In this document: piece by piece, positions 24,532-34,739 of the stretch
Layout of the letters: each line of letters opens with the position of its first letter
Numbering within the stretch: the stretch's first letter is position 1
Program-made: the position numbers and the translations under genes
Notes under the pieces: model-generated
Database searches by the model: none
Told to the model about the DNA's origin: nothing
The model's input: only the letters and a program-made list of their open reading frames with translations
From: Combretum micranthum
Lineage: Eukaryota; Streptophyta; Magnoliopsida; Myrtales; Combretaceae
Length of the DNA stretch: 64,000 nt
Assembly: GCA_024138025.1 (NCBI GenBank)
Contig: JAMXBD010000013.1
Location: 372,001 to 436,000, forward strand
Direction of reading: 5' to 3'

Positions 24532-26940
24532 TTAATAGCTGGTATGAAATGGTTTAACGGATTTAAGATCAAGAACAATCCCAGCAACCGATCCAGCAGC
24601 AGCTGCAATGGTGATTACGAGGCAGGCTATGCTTAAGATTTGTAGGCATATCCATCTGGTTTTCCACTTTGGTATCTTCTTTTGGACTATGTACATTTCA
24701 ACTGGGAAATACACTGTCAGAGGCCAAAACCCAAGTGCTCCAAGCAACCCAACTATATCATTGAAGAAAGGAAGCATCATTGAGATCACAGTTGTTGTAA
24801 TCACGAATATGGTCCTCCACACAATCGAAAGAGATTGAGCTTGTAAGGGCGGTAAAACGGGATAGGAATGTCGATGTCTTTGGTGATGAATTGTGATTCA
24901 GGGTATTTTTCTACAGCCTTTTTTTCAATGAAGGCGAAAAGGGGTTGGCAGAAGACTTGGTATGCACCAACCAGGTGAACCACTATAGCTGCGTTGGCTA
25001 TATCGATTAGCCAATATGGATTGTAGAAGCCGAAACCGGTGAGGGGTTTCCAGGTGCTAAATCTCCAAAAGCAGCATATCCCATACTACCACAGAGCATG
25101 TAGAAGAGGTTGTCACTGCAATACTTATTAGGCTTGCTTTCTTCATTGTCTTCGATTCGGATGGTGAGATCTAACCGTGTCCTGATAAAATAAAATATTC
25201 TTCAGATGTATAAGTTTAAGCTTTGAATTGAATCGGGTAGTGATTGCTAAAAAGGTATAATCGATCACCTGAATTTCGATTAGGACGAGGGAGAATGAAT
25301 AGGCAAAAGCTATATCACCAAGAGCCTGAAAGCTTCTCCATAGCTTTTGAGTCTCTGTGACAGTTCCAATGCTTATTCCAGTGAGACTTCCGCGGAATTT
25401 CCCTGTCTCTGGTAATAGAACAAGCAAATCATGATTTGTCAGAACAGGACATCCTTGATTAAAGTTTCCACCTAACAAGCATTAAAGAAGAAGCAATTTG
25501 CGTAGTGATAGTCATAAGAACTTACCGGCAACTTTAGCAATGCCTAGGCCGAGTCCAATGGTGGAGTAAGTAAAGGACATAACCGCAGCGACAATCGAAA
25601 GCCACCACAGCTGATGAAAATCAGGAATTTGGGAGAAGATAATTTCGGTGATGCCGAAAGCAATCATGTAAGGATTGCTATTCATATGGCACGGATTTTT
25701 TCCATTGCTCTTGTGGAAGCAATTGGACCTCTTAATTGCCCTGTGCAAATCATATAAGATTAGTCTCGAGTCGAGCTTGTGACCAAATAAGCCACTTTCA
25801 GAGAAGTTGTGATGAGAACTTACATCATGCTTATGGATGATGCAATTGTGTAACCTATGGCTACTCCAAAAAGGTTCATATACTGAACAAGTCCACACAT
25901 TTTCACTTTGAATCCACCTGAATTACACAAAAATAAAATAACATAGGAACTTGGAAGATTAACACAACATGATCAATACATTCTGACATTTTGAGGAAAT
26001 TAAAGTAATGTCTATGTCTATAAAATGATACCAAGATTGGATCTGACAGCATCCGTGTAAGTGTAGTTTCTCTTGCCATTGATGGGGTCACCCGTGCGAT
26101 AAGAAGTAGCCAGAAGGGTTGAAGTATAGTAAGTGACAAGGGAGAAGAGAAACATGACAGCAGGACCAGCAATCCATCCAAGCTGTGCAGTTGCCCAAGC
26201 CAGGGACAGCACTCCGGAACCAATCACGGCTGTTATTATGTGCGCACTTGCAGTCCAAACAGTCCCTGTAACAGTTAGCCATCATGATGTTTTTAGTTGA
26301 TGCTGAACGACAATAATCTTGTAATGGGTTGGGTTCATTTTATTATAGTCCTTGTTTGACATCCCTTTGATATATTCTTTTGACATCTAATCAAGAAAAA
26401 TTTTCATGATAGCATGAGCGAATAATTTAATCAATATTCTCACTATTAAAATAAATATAAAAATAAATATTAAGTATTATCATAGTGCTATTATAATTTA
26501 TAAATCTGAATTGTTAAATAACCAATGAAAAATTTTTCATTAAAAACATAATAAGACCATTAAATGTATATATTTAAAAAAAAAAAGACACTAACAAAAA
26601 TGCCAATTTAAATATTTTTCTAAATATAAAAAATATACATATATTTTGAAAGTAGCTGAATTTCTATCCAAATTTTACACAACAATCACCAACTAGATTC
26701 GGTTTGATTAAAAAGGAAAAATTGAATGATAAAGGTAGTGGCTAGGCCATATGGTGAGAGTCAATATTTGATTACTAAGGTGGCAACTTGGGACGAGGGA
26801 AGGAAAAGGTTGTATAAATTACCAGTTCTCCTAAGACGACCATCATCATCATAAATCTTAGAGCCACCTTGCGGATAGACATCAATGGAGACATCAAAAA
26901 CTTGATTATGAGGATGTTGGTTTTGCATGTTCACACCCAT
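24532..26940 (-). pseudogene. Amino acid permease (AAP family), six exons, frameshifted in the last exon
   Basis: This encodes a plant AAP-type proton-coupled amino-acid importer of the plasma membrane (AAAP superfamily). Exons on the minus strand are 26940-26823, 26265-26032, 25917-25824, 25740-25526, 25408-25269 and 25181-24532; all five introns are GT-AG. Exons 1-5 give 267 clean codons, including TVWTASAHIITAVIGSG, NYTYTDAVRSNLGG, MMAIKRSNCFHK and ETQKLWRSFQALGDIAFAYS, all strongly AAP-like. Exon 6 continues with typical AAP segments (LTGFGFYNPYWL-type, LPFFNDIVGLLGALGFWPL, YFPVEMYI) but only after switching frame four times, each from loss of one C or G, near 25166, 25108, 25044 and 24821. 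Allowing for these, the length would be about 484 residues, normal for the family; as written, translation stops after about 279 and the C-terminal membrane half is lost. The sequence is closest in character to the AAP2/3/5 type, judged by memory of the family. The alternative to a pseudogene is sequencing error. Confidence 0.93.
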
Positions 26941-26961
26941 CTTATATAGACCAACAGTTAT

Positions 26962-27150
26962 TTAAGATTTTTGATTCAACAGGGATGACAAGAAGATGAA
27001 ACTTCCTTCTTGTGAAGTTTGAAAATGGAAGGACGAGCAACTTGAAATTCTAACTTTGTTATTTGACTCGCTACTCTCAAGGACCCAAGTCTCTAAACTC
27101 TTAGGAGGATACTCCAAAGCTGTTAAAAAAGGGTGGTACGGTTGGTACAT
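26962..27150 (-). CDS. Upstream ORF (62 aa) in the permease 5' leader
   Basis: An ATG at 27150 opens a frame of 62 codons ending 21 bases before the permease start at 26940. It lies downstream of a TATA box, so it would be in the leader if that leader is unspliced. It begins MYQPYHPFLTALEY and has a Ser/Phe-rich C-terminus; no known motif. If translated it would be expected to reduce translation of the main ORF. An intron in the leader could remove it. Confidence 0.4.
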   Translation of the reverse strand: MYQPYHPFLTALEYPPKSLETWVLESSESNNKVRISSCSSFHFQTSQEGSFIFLSSLLNQKS

Positions 27151-27223
27151 GCAAATACCAACAAGTAAGAACAAAGAGAGATGATGAAGAAGAGGGATAC
27201 ACTAATAGACAGATGCTTAAGGG

Positions 27224-27233
27224 TATATATAAA
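27224..27233 (-). promoter_or_regulatory. TATA box of the permease gene
   Basis: On the minus strand this reads TTTATATATA, followed by CCC and then a pyrimidine-rich stretch (CTCTTCTTCATCATC near 27195-27180), the usual look of a plant core promoter and leader start. Transcription would begin near 27195-27200, leaving a leader of about 255 bases. Confidence 0.5.
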
Positions 27234-27277
27234 TATGAGGGTTGCTCTAAAGTGGGTCTTGATGTCCTGTTCTTGAA

Positions 27278-27326
27278 ATATCATATCACATCATATCATA
27301 TCATATCATTCCATATCATGTCATTT
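27278..27326. repeat. Pentanucleotide (ATCAT)n microsatellite upstream of the permease
   Basis: Imperfect repeats of TCATA run for about 45 bp, just upstream of the predicted core promoter. Confidence 0.85.
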
Positions 27327-27469
27327 AGGGGCTTTTATGAATCTTTCTTTTCTATTTATACCATATTTCACATAGTTATTATAGATAATAGGTACCAAAT
27401 ACATCCTGTTTTATTGTTATATATTATAGCATATAGTTTTAGAAACCTTTTATCTTTCTAGATTTTGCT

Positions 27470-28860
27470 TTAAATTAAATTAGTTGTTATAGTTTAAAAT
27501 TTATATGGTTAACCACACTTTTTCAATTACTTTTGGTGTTGGCTAATATTAAATTTATGAAAATAACCTTTGTGCTCTCATCAAATAACTTTTTAAAAAT
27601 AATAATTTTAATTACCAATACTTTCACACAACCCTAATAATCCATTGAATATATATATATATATATATATGCACTTAATATACACTATTATTATATGTGT
27701 AAAAAACTAAAAATATAGAAAATAGTATAATAAAATTTGAAAAATAAAACAAAAAAATTCAACCAAAATCTACTATCTTTAAAATGCATGGTTTAGGTTT
27801 TTGTTATTTAATGATCAAAATCATAATGTTCAAGAAAAAAAGAAAATTAAAGATAAAACAAATGATTGGAGTTGGAAAGAAATTATTTATTAGAGAAATT
27901 GCAAATAACTTCATTGACGTTAATATAGACGTAAATATTTTGATAAATTTTTAAATATGACAAAAAACCCTCTTGAATTTTGATAAATTAGCAATATAAA
28001 AGGAACATTTTTTTTAGTTCAACAAAGTCAAACTAATATCATTTTCAATTTTTGAAGGTTTTTCGTCAATTTATCAAAGTGTAAATTACACCATTTGGAA
28101 GTTTCGCCGATGTATCCACACTAAGTGAAAATTGAAGAAAATTGTTTGCATTTTTCCTATTTTATGGTTTTAGAGAGGTTTTGTTTTACTACTAACGTAA
28201 TAATCGCCACATAGAGAAAAAATGCATTATTTAATATAATCTCTCTGTGATTTGTTTATTTAACTATATATTGGCGTGAGTAACACAAATGTAACATCCG
28301 TTTATCTTTATACTTATATAACTAACTATGGATATTAATATCCTTTTTATATATCTTATCTGTATTTGTTCTTGATTTGACACTAATAATTTTGCACTCG
28401 TAATATGTGTATAAAAATTAAATAAATATAATTTTTGAATCAAATTATGTATATTTGACGGTTAGAAAATTAGACATAAATGGTATTTAAATTCTTAAAC
28501 AAAAGAAGAAATATACAGTTGCAAAGTACATCTAATATGTATTGTTTGAATTAGCAAAAAGAAAAAAAATGCTAATTATATTATATTTATTTCATTAAAT
28601 AAGTCGCTATGTCAATAACGACGTATATTTTATATAGCAATGTAAACCTTTTAGTACTACAAAATATTGCTTAGAGCACATATATAAGCACTCTATGTAC
28701 CATAACATTAAATAAATGAAATAAACATATGCCTAGGATAACCATAAATTCACATCTCGTTATAATAAATTACAATTATTTTTTGTACAATAGGATGAAT
28801 TTTACACAAGAAATCTGCATCTTTTAACCAAATTCCAATAAAATCCTTATAATTAAATAT
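27470..28860. other. AT-rich intergenic DNA, no gene seen
   Basis: An (AT)n run lies at about 27648-27670. I see no ORF, element ends or RNA gene that I can support. Confidence 0.5.
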
Positions 28861-28865
28861 AATAA

Positions 28866-31643
28866 TGAAATGACTTTAATCTTTTTAATTTCTATGTATA
28901 TGTTTTATTTGTTTTAATTATTGAACTTTATAAGAATGTTAATTGATGAGAGTCATGTGTTGTAATATTAATATTGGAGTAGATGATTTGGTATTAGGCA
29001 ATGTGTTTAAGTTAGTATATCTTGAATGAGATATATGTATATGAACAATATAATTAGTGCATGTGTTGAATATGTGTCATTTTGTATGTAGTATGTGTAA
29101 TGAAATTAATGTTATGGTTTTATATATATTAATGTGTGTATAGTGTAATTAATGTTTGTGTCTATCATGAATTAATATGTTGTGTTATGTTTAATTATCA
29201 AAACAACTTTTGAATTGCTTAAGAAATTATTGACAGAATTTTTCAAAGGTTAAGCCTATTTTTCAAGCTCAAATTCAACCCAAATGAACTCCAAATTAAG
29301 TCAAATTAAGCTAAGTAAATATACCCCTAAAGTCAAACTTAGCCTCAAATTTGATTAATTAGAGTCTCTTTTTGGCAGCCCATATTTTCATAGAATTTTC
29401 CCTCTTTTCTTTTTTCCTCTTTTCCTTTTTCTTCAAGCCATAAGCCTTAAACCAAAAATCAAAATCAAGCTCTTAGATTCAACAATCTCACCAAGCCAAA
29501 GCCTCTTCATGTAACTTAATGCAAGTATAATCTCTTTTTTTATTTCCTTTCTTGTATTTTAGATGTAAAACCTATGGTAGGATAAGTTAATGTCATTTGA
29601 GTTGATTGGTTTTATATTGATATATGTTAGGTTGTGTTTTGTTATTGTGTGAACTTGGTTAAATGTTAGAAGTTGTGAGAAGTGTTGGTGAGTAGTGAAG
29701 TTAAGTTGAGTAATTGAAGTTGAAGTGAAGTGTAGGAGAGCATTTGATGCGAATGAAGTAGTTTGTTGTGTTGTTATGAAGTTCAAAGTTGCTAGGATTG
29801 GTTAATGTGGATAGAAGATAGTGTATGAAGTTAAATATGTGTTTGAAGAAGGATTAAAAGTATTATATGTTACATTTTTTGAAGTGTAAAATAAGGGAAG
29901 TAAAACATTTTCGAATAGGTCTATTTTTGAGTGTATGCCGGCATCTGGTACTTCAACGCCGCCGGCGTAGAGGCGGTGTTGAATGTGATCAAAACCAATT
30001 TTTCTAAAGCCACTTAAAATGCTGTCGGCTTTTGTAAGGAAATTTGCTAGTGTTTATTTTTCAAAGCTACTGGCCATTAGGGTTCCAACCGCGGCGTAGA
30101 GGTAGTGTTGAATGCGAATAGAATCAAAATTTTTAATGCGAGCTTAACGTGCTGGCTTATATTTTCAATGCTGCCGGCGTTACCTCAATTTTACCTGGGT
30201 AAATAGGCCGTATCCCCTAGTTTTACAAATTTAATCTTCTTCAATTGTCATTCTTTACTTCATATATGATCTTCTACTGAACCTATAAGCTATATAAACA
30301 TGTTTTGAGTATGAATTAAATTGATAAAACTATATTTTAAGTTCAATGAATTTTCTTGTATAGCTAACTTAGGATTGTGTTATATATATATATATATTCT
30401 ATGTTCGATTATTGATTTGTTTTTATATTTCTTATTTCAGTTAAAGGTTCCTCAGTTATTTCCTCTCCGAGTGAATGTAGTAATACACTATTGGGTATAG
30501 GTACACAGTGACTTGCTTGAATGTTTGTTAGGACAGGCATACTTTGATTTGACTTAAATTCAAGACGCTTAAGTTTTACATGAATTGATTGTGTTTTTTG
30601 CCTTTAAATCCGGTCTGGGGAGTGGCAAACATGTTATGATGCAATGATGTGTTAGACTAGGCACTTAGGCCACTTGTCATGATGCAATGACTTCATACCA
30701 TGATGCAATGGTAAACCATGATACAATGGTGACTTCTTTTTAAATGGCTTGGGGTAATGATAGAGATATGTAATGTGTATACATTTTACTTATCTTAAAG
30801 GGAAATAATATAGTTTAATTCAATGTTTATGGGAACATGTGAATTATTTTATATTATGGATTAAGTTAAGTAAAGTTGAGTAACGGCTATGAACCCTAAA
30901 CGAGATTAATTTTTCTTTGTAAAGCTATCTAGGAGATATAGGTATCCGGGCTACCTATATACCCCTGAGCATCGAGAGCGTTACTCAGGACCCTAGATTT
31001 CCCTAGATTATCTTGGAGTCTGAGTATTCTAATGTTGATTTGTTTAATAAATATTAAAGAAAGATAAAATGAGATGTTGAGTTGTTGCATTAATTTAAGT
31101 TTGCTTACCATTTCGCCTTTGGTTTTGTTGCTGTGTACTGAGCCTTTGGCTCACTATTATTACTTTTCAGGTGATGACGATGACTGTTATGATGATTTGG
31201 GATATAGGACTAACTGGGAGAGATTCTTGGACAAATGGGACGAGTAGGATTCCGAGAGACAAGTAGTTAAGGAAGAAGTTTTAGAAACTTAAATGTAGTT
31301 TGTATAGAAGGCTTGTTAGTTAAGCTTTGTGTTGTATAAAGAGATCTTAAAGTTTATTTTCATTAGGGTTAAACAAGGTGAAATCCTTTTTTTTGTGTCA
31401 TAAGAATGACACAAGCTTTTGTAACCTTTTGTTTTAATGTAAATAAGTGTAGATTGCTCTTGTAAGCAATCTTTGTTTTTAAAAGTTTTTTTTATTAATA
31501 GAGAGGAAGGTATAGTGGTATTAAACAAACAATCAACATAAACAAGTAGTTTTAGGACAACCCTACATATCATATGAAAATATTATATGTGGTTAGGGAC
31601 TTGACTCATTTAATTTTAGGATTAAATAAGTCGAGTCTTTACA
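28866..31643 (+). mobile_element. Family C LTR-like element, copy 1 (about 2.8 kb)
   Basis: The 3' end is fixed by comparison with copy 2 (62095 onward, minus): both finish GGTTRGRGACTTG...TCTTTACA. A matching AATAA flanks the proposed ends (28861-28865 and 31644-31648), but this 5-mer is low in complexity, so the start is tentative. It carries a GC-richer block with repeated GGCGTAGAGG words (29940-30180), short CATGATGCAATG repeats (30690-30735), and a perfect TGAGCC-TTT-GGCTCA hairpin at 31139-31153. It is non-coding and probably a solo LTR. Confidence 0.55.
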
Positions 31644-31804
31644 AATAAAATTTAGGAAAATTCTATGTTCCATCGTATTTTTAATGATTCCATCCCAATG
31701 GCTTAAGTTCGTACTCAATCATGATCACATCACTGGTATACTTAATGTATTACTTACTACATTTATTTTAGTGAACAAATGATTGAGTGACAGTCCATAG
31801 CATT

Positions 31805-32640
31805 GCAATTTGTGTTATCATCGTATCTCGTATCCATATCTAAATGGTTCGTCTGAAAAGGCTTAACCCATAAACAACTCATTTATTAATCATGTATGGA
31901 AACCTAAACCCATGACCCAACTCGTTTATACTGTATCCCATGTCTGTCTAACCCATTTATTAATTGATAAAACATTGTTGTGTAGTATATGGTAGGGAAA
32001 TATTTAAATATGATGGTCCATTTATTTAAACACAACATATTGATCTTATATATATATATATATATATATATGCTATAAATATTTGTTATATATGCTCCAA
32101 CACACCCCCTTTAAGAATCTTTATAACCTATAGATCTTATAATATGTGAATGTTTATCTGTACTTATAATTGTTATAAATATTTGGTTTATATATTATAT
32201 AGGATATATAATGCATATATATTTATATATATATATATAGCAAATAAATCAATTGTATATTGATATTTAAATTATATAAATATAAGTCTTATTTGTTAAA
32301 TGAGATCTATATTGTTTATGCTATATGTATATGTTCTATACATAATTTATAATATGCGATACATATATAATTTGTTTCATGTATGAATAGTTTTGTCATT
32401 TTTAATTTAGTTAAAGCTAATAATATTTTATTTTAACAAAATAAGCATAAAAAATAATATTATATATTTTAATATGTGTTTCACAGGTTGTAAATGGGTT
32501 TGGGTCCTGAAGCCAAACCTGAACACATTTAAATCCGTGTCATTTACGAATTTGAGTCATTTATTAGTCATATCGGCTTTTACTTATCCAAACCTTTTTA
32601 TTATCGTATCGTGTCGTGCCATGTATGGATTCACCAGTTG
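31805..32640. mobile_element. Possible hAT-like non-autonomous element
   Basis: The left part carries ATCGTATCTCGTATCC and the right part, on the minus strand, CACGACACGATACGAT, with related AACTCATTTATT words further in. The ends are therefore roughly inverted around a very AT-rich core with two (TA)n runs (32048-32071, 32218-32239). I could not find an 8-bp duplication. Confidence 0.28.
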
Positions 32641-32969
32641 CATCTTAAATTTCCAGCTCAACTCCTCGATGGAATCACAAAAGTTTCTCAAATCACAGAA
32701 GTTTCCCAAAATTTAATATAATAATCAAAGCATATATAAATAATTTTAAAGGATGCATGCTATGTGGCGTTCAAAACTCTCTATTTTTTTACAATTGTTT
32801 GTTTGGGTGTCATAGGGAGGAAATATAATAAAATGGGCTAGAAATTTTTATTCCTAATAAAATTTATATTTCCTCTATAAAGGAATAGCTAAAATTACTT
32901 GTAGGATGATTTCCATTTTTCATCCCTCCTTTATTCCCTTTAGCGGTTAGCAGGTATAGGGCGTCTTGG

Positions 32970-32970
32970 T

Positions 32971-33005
<35 letters not shown>

Positions 33006-33359
33006 CTTGGTGGGAGTATTCAACATGGGCATATAGTGTTGTGAGTGGCATCAGAAAGGTAGTTTGTTCATGGTGTGGGTTAATTCTAAAGATGGTTTTA
33101 GCCTCCTGTAAGCAAACTGGTCGGGACCTAATGTCTCTCTCCTGATGAGGCCATAACATAGTTAAGCCTTTTAAACTTATGGAGGACTTTGGCAAAGCTA
33201 CAAGGATACTCCTAACAACGTTAACGTACTTAAAACAAACTTAGATAAATCAAGGAAGATAAGATTGGCTCACCATCCAAAGAACAACAAACGATGATAT
33301 GATGGATAGTAAGCACTACATAGGTACTATAAGAGAGGAGAGCCTTTCGTCCTATGATA
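32970..33359 (+). repeat. 5' LTR of a second small LTR element
   Basis: It aligns with 37450-37818, sharing GGAGTATTCAAC, GTAGTGTTGT-type and GGTGTGGGTTAA segments. It ends CTATGATA, two bases before a primer-binding site. The left boundary is uncertain because a five-copy GAGTTGA repeat (about 32970-33005) blurs it. Confidence 0.65.
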
Positions 33360-33361
33360 AT

Positions 33362-33373
33362 TGGTATCAGAGC
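33362..33373 (+). promoter_or_regulatory. Primer-binding site (initiator Met tRNA)
   Basis: TGGTATCAGAGC is an exact match to the common plant initiator-Met-tRNA primer site, two bases downstream of an LTR end. Confidence 0.85.
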
Positions 33374-34640
33374 AAAAGTTTGCAGTTATATCAGATAGCT
33401 TAAATGCTACTAAGAGTACTTAGTGATAGGGGTTGGCAAACAAAAACACAACTGAATCGAACCAATCAAATAAAAAAATAAATGGTTTGGTTTAAAAGTC
33501 TTCCAATCCGAACCAATTCGTAAATTTTTTGTTTGGTTTTGAAGGTAAATCAAACCAATTCATAGATCCGAACTAAACCGTTCTAGAAAAATATATAATA
33601 TTTTACTATATGTTCATATGATTTCATTTAATATTATTATTTAGTTAATATTGATTAAAATAAACTTGTTCATTTTTAATTTTTTTATATGTATTTTTTT
33701 GTTGATGAACTAGTGTTTTTTTAATAGCTTTCAATTTTATAAAGTATTAAATTTATTTATTCATTTATAAACTCTTATTATATATTAACTGTTTAATATT
33801 TTGTTAGCTGATCATTTTATTTGTTGATAGATGATTTTTTATTTTAGTTAAATTTATTGGTAGATAATTAATTTGATGGTTCTATTAAAAATTATAAATT
33901 ATGACTTTACTATGTATTGGTCGATGGAATAATTTTATTGATGAATAACTTATTTTATAGAGAACTATAGATTAAAATTATGATGAATTAATGAAGTATT
34001 TTATCATAATTTATGATATAAACTTTGTAAAATGATATAGATATTTAAGTATCTATATAAATGTTAAAAAACCATAATAAGGAAAATTTTTAGTTAGAAT
34101 TTTGATTAATCCTATAATCCAAACTGAACCAAACCCTTATTTAGTTTAAAAATTTCTAATCCAATCCAAACAGTTGCTTAATGGTTTGGTTTGGTTTGGG
34201 ATAGAGAAAAAAACCGTAAATTAATGTTTGGTTTGGTTTGGTTTCAGGAAAAACCCAACCAAAACTGATTCGTACCTACCCTTACTTAGTGAGTGGTAGT
34301 TCTTATTGTCGATGTAATTCATGTGGGTGAAGCTCAAGCGGAGCGACTATTAGAGGGAGACATTGTTGCTAAAGGATAGTTGTGTCGCAAGTTGGTGTTG
34401 AAGTAAGAAATTGTGCTAAACCTATCATTGAGGAACTCAACAAGAGGCAATATCAGAGGATGAAGGTCATGGTGAGGGCAAGAGGAAAACCTATGAAAGC
34501 CTAAAGTCCTCGTGGATAATCTTGGGTGTATTGACAATAGATATGGAGTAGAGTTGCTCTTGAAGGAGTGGGTATTGGCAGCATGAGAGCTTCATCAATT
34601 TAAGTGGGAGAGAATGCCATTGCAAAACCCCTAACTTTTT
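33374..34640 (+). mobile_element. Interior of the second small LTR element (interrupted)
   Basis: Apart from the hAT insertion (33427-34284), about 400 bp of interior remain, with no gag or pol homology that I can see. A purine-rich AAGTGGGAGAGAA near 34603-34615 could be a polypurine tract. The element is completed by the 3' LTR at 37450-37818 after a family B insertion. Confidence 0.45.
33427..34284. mobile_element. hAT-type non-autonomous element, copy 1 (858 bp)
   Basis: It starts TAGGGGTTGGCA and, on the minus strand, TAAGGGTAGGTA. It has a perfect 8-bp target duplication CTTAGTGA at 33419-33426 and 34285-34292, as expected of hAT transposition. Subterminal regions are packed with GGTTTGG/AACCAAAC words in opposite orientation at the two ends. 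There is no transposase. It aligns over most of its length with copy 2 at 41004-41884. Confidence 0.85.
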
Positions 34641-34739
34641 TTTTTTAAGTCTAGAGTTTGAGAAATAAAAAAAAAAAATCAAAGAAGTGATAGCATATAT
34701 TTTTTTATTGAATGCTTTGATTATTAGATTTAAGTGTGT

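Noticed and set aside
24801..26285. Many separate short ORFs across the permease locus
   Set aside because: They are exons, intron read-through or shadow frames of one spliced gene with frameshifts, not independent genes.
33110..33180. CTGATGAG in the 5' LTR of the second small LTR element, suggestive of a hammerhead ribozyme (retrozyme)
   Set aside because: The required GAAA core and the stems are not found around it, and the second LTR copy does not keep the motif.
32970..33359. Possible Cassandra-type LTR carrying 5S rRNA sequence
   Set aside because: No 5S internal promoter sequence is present in either LTR copy.
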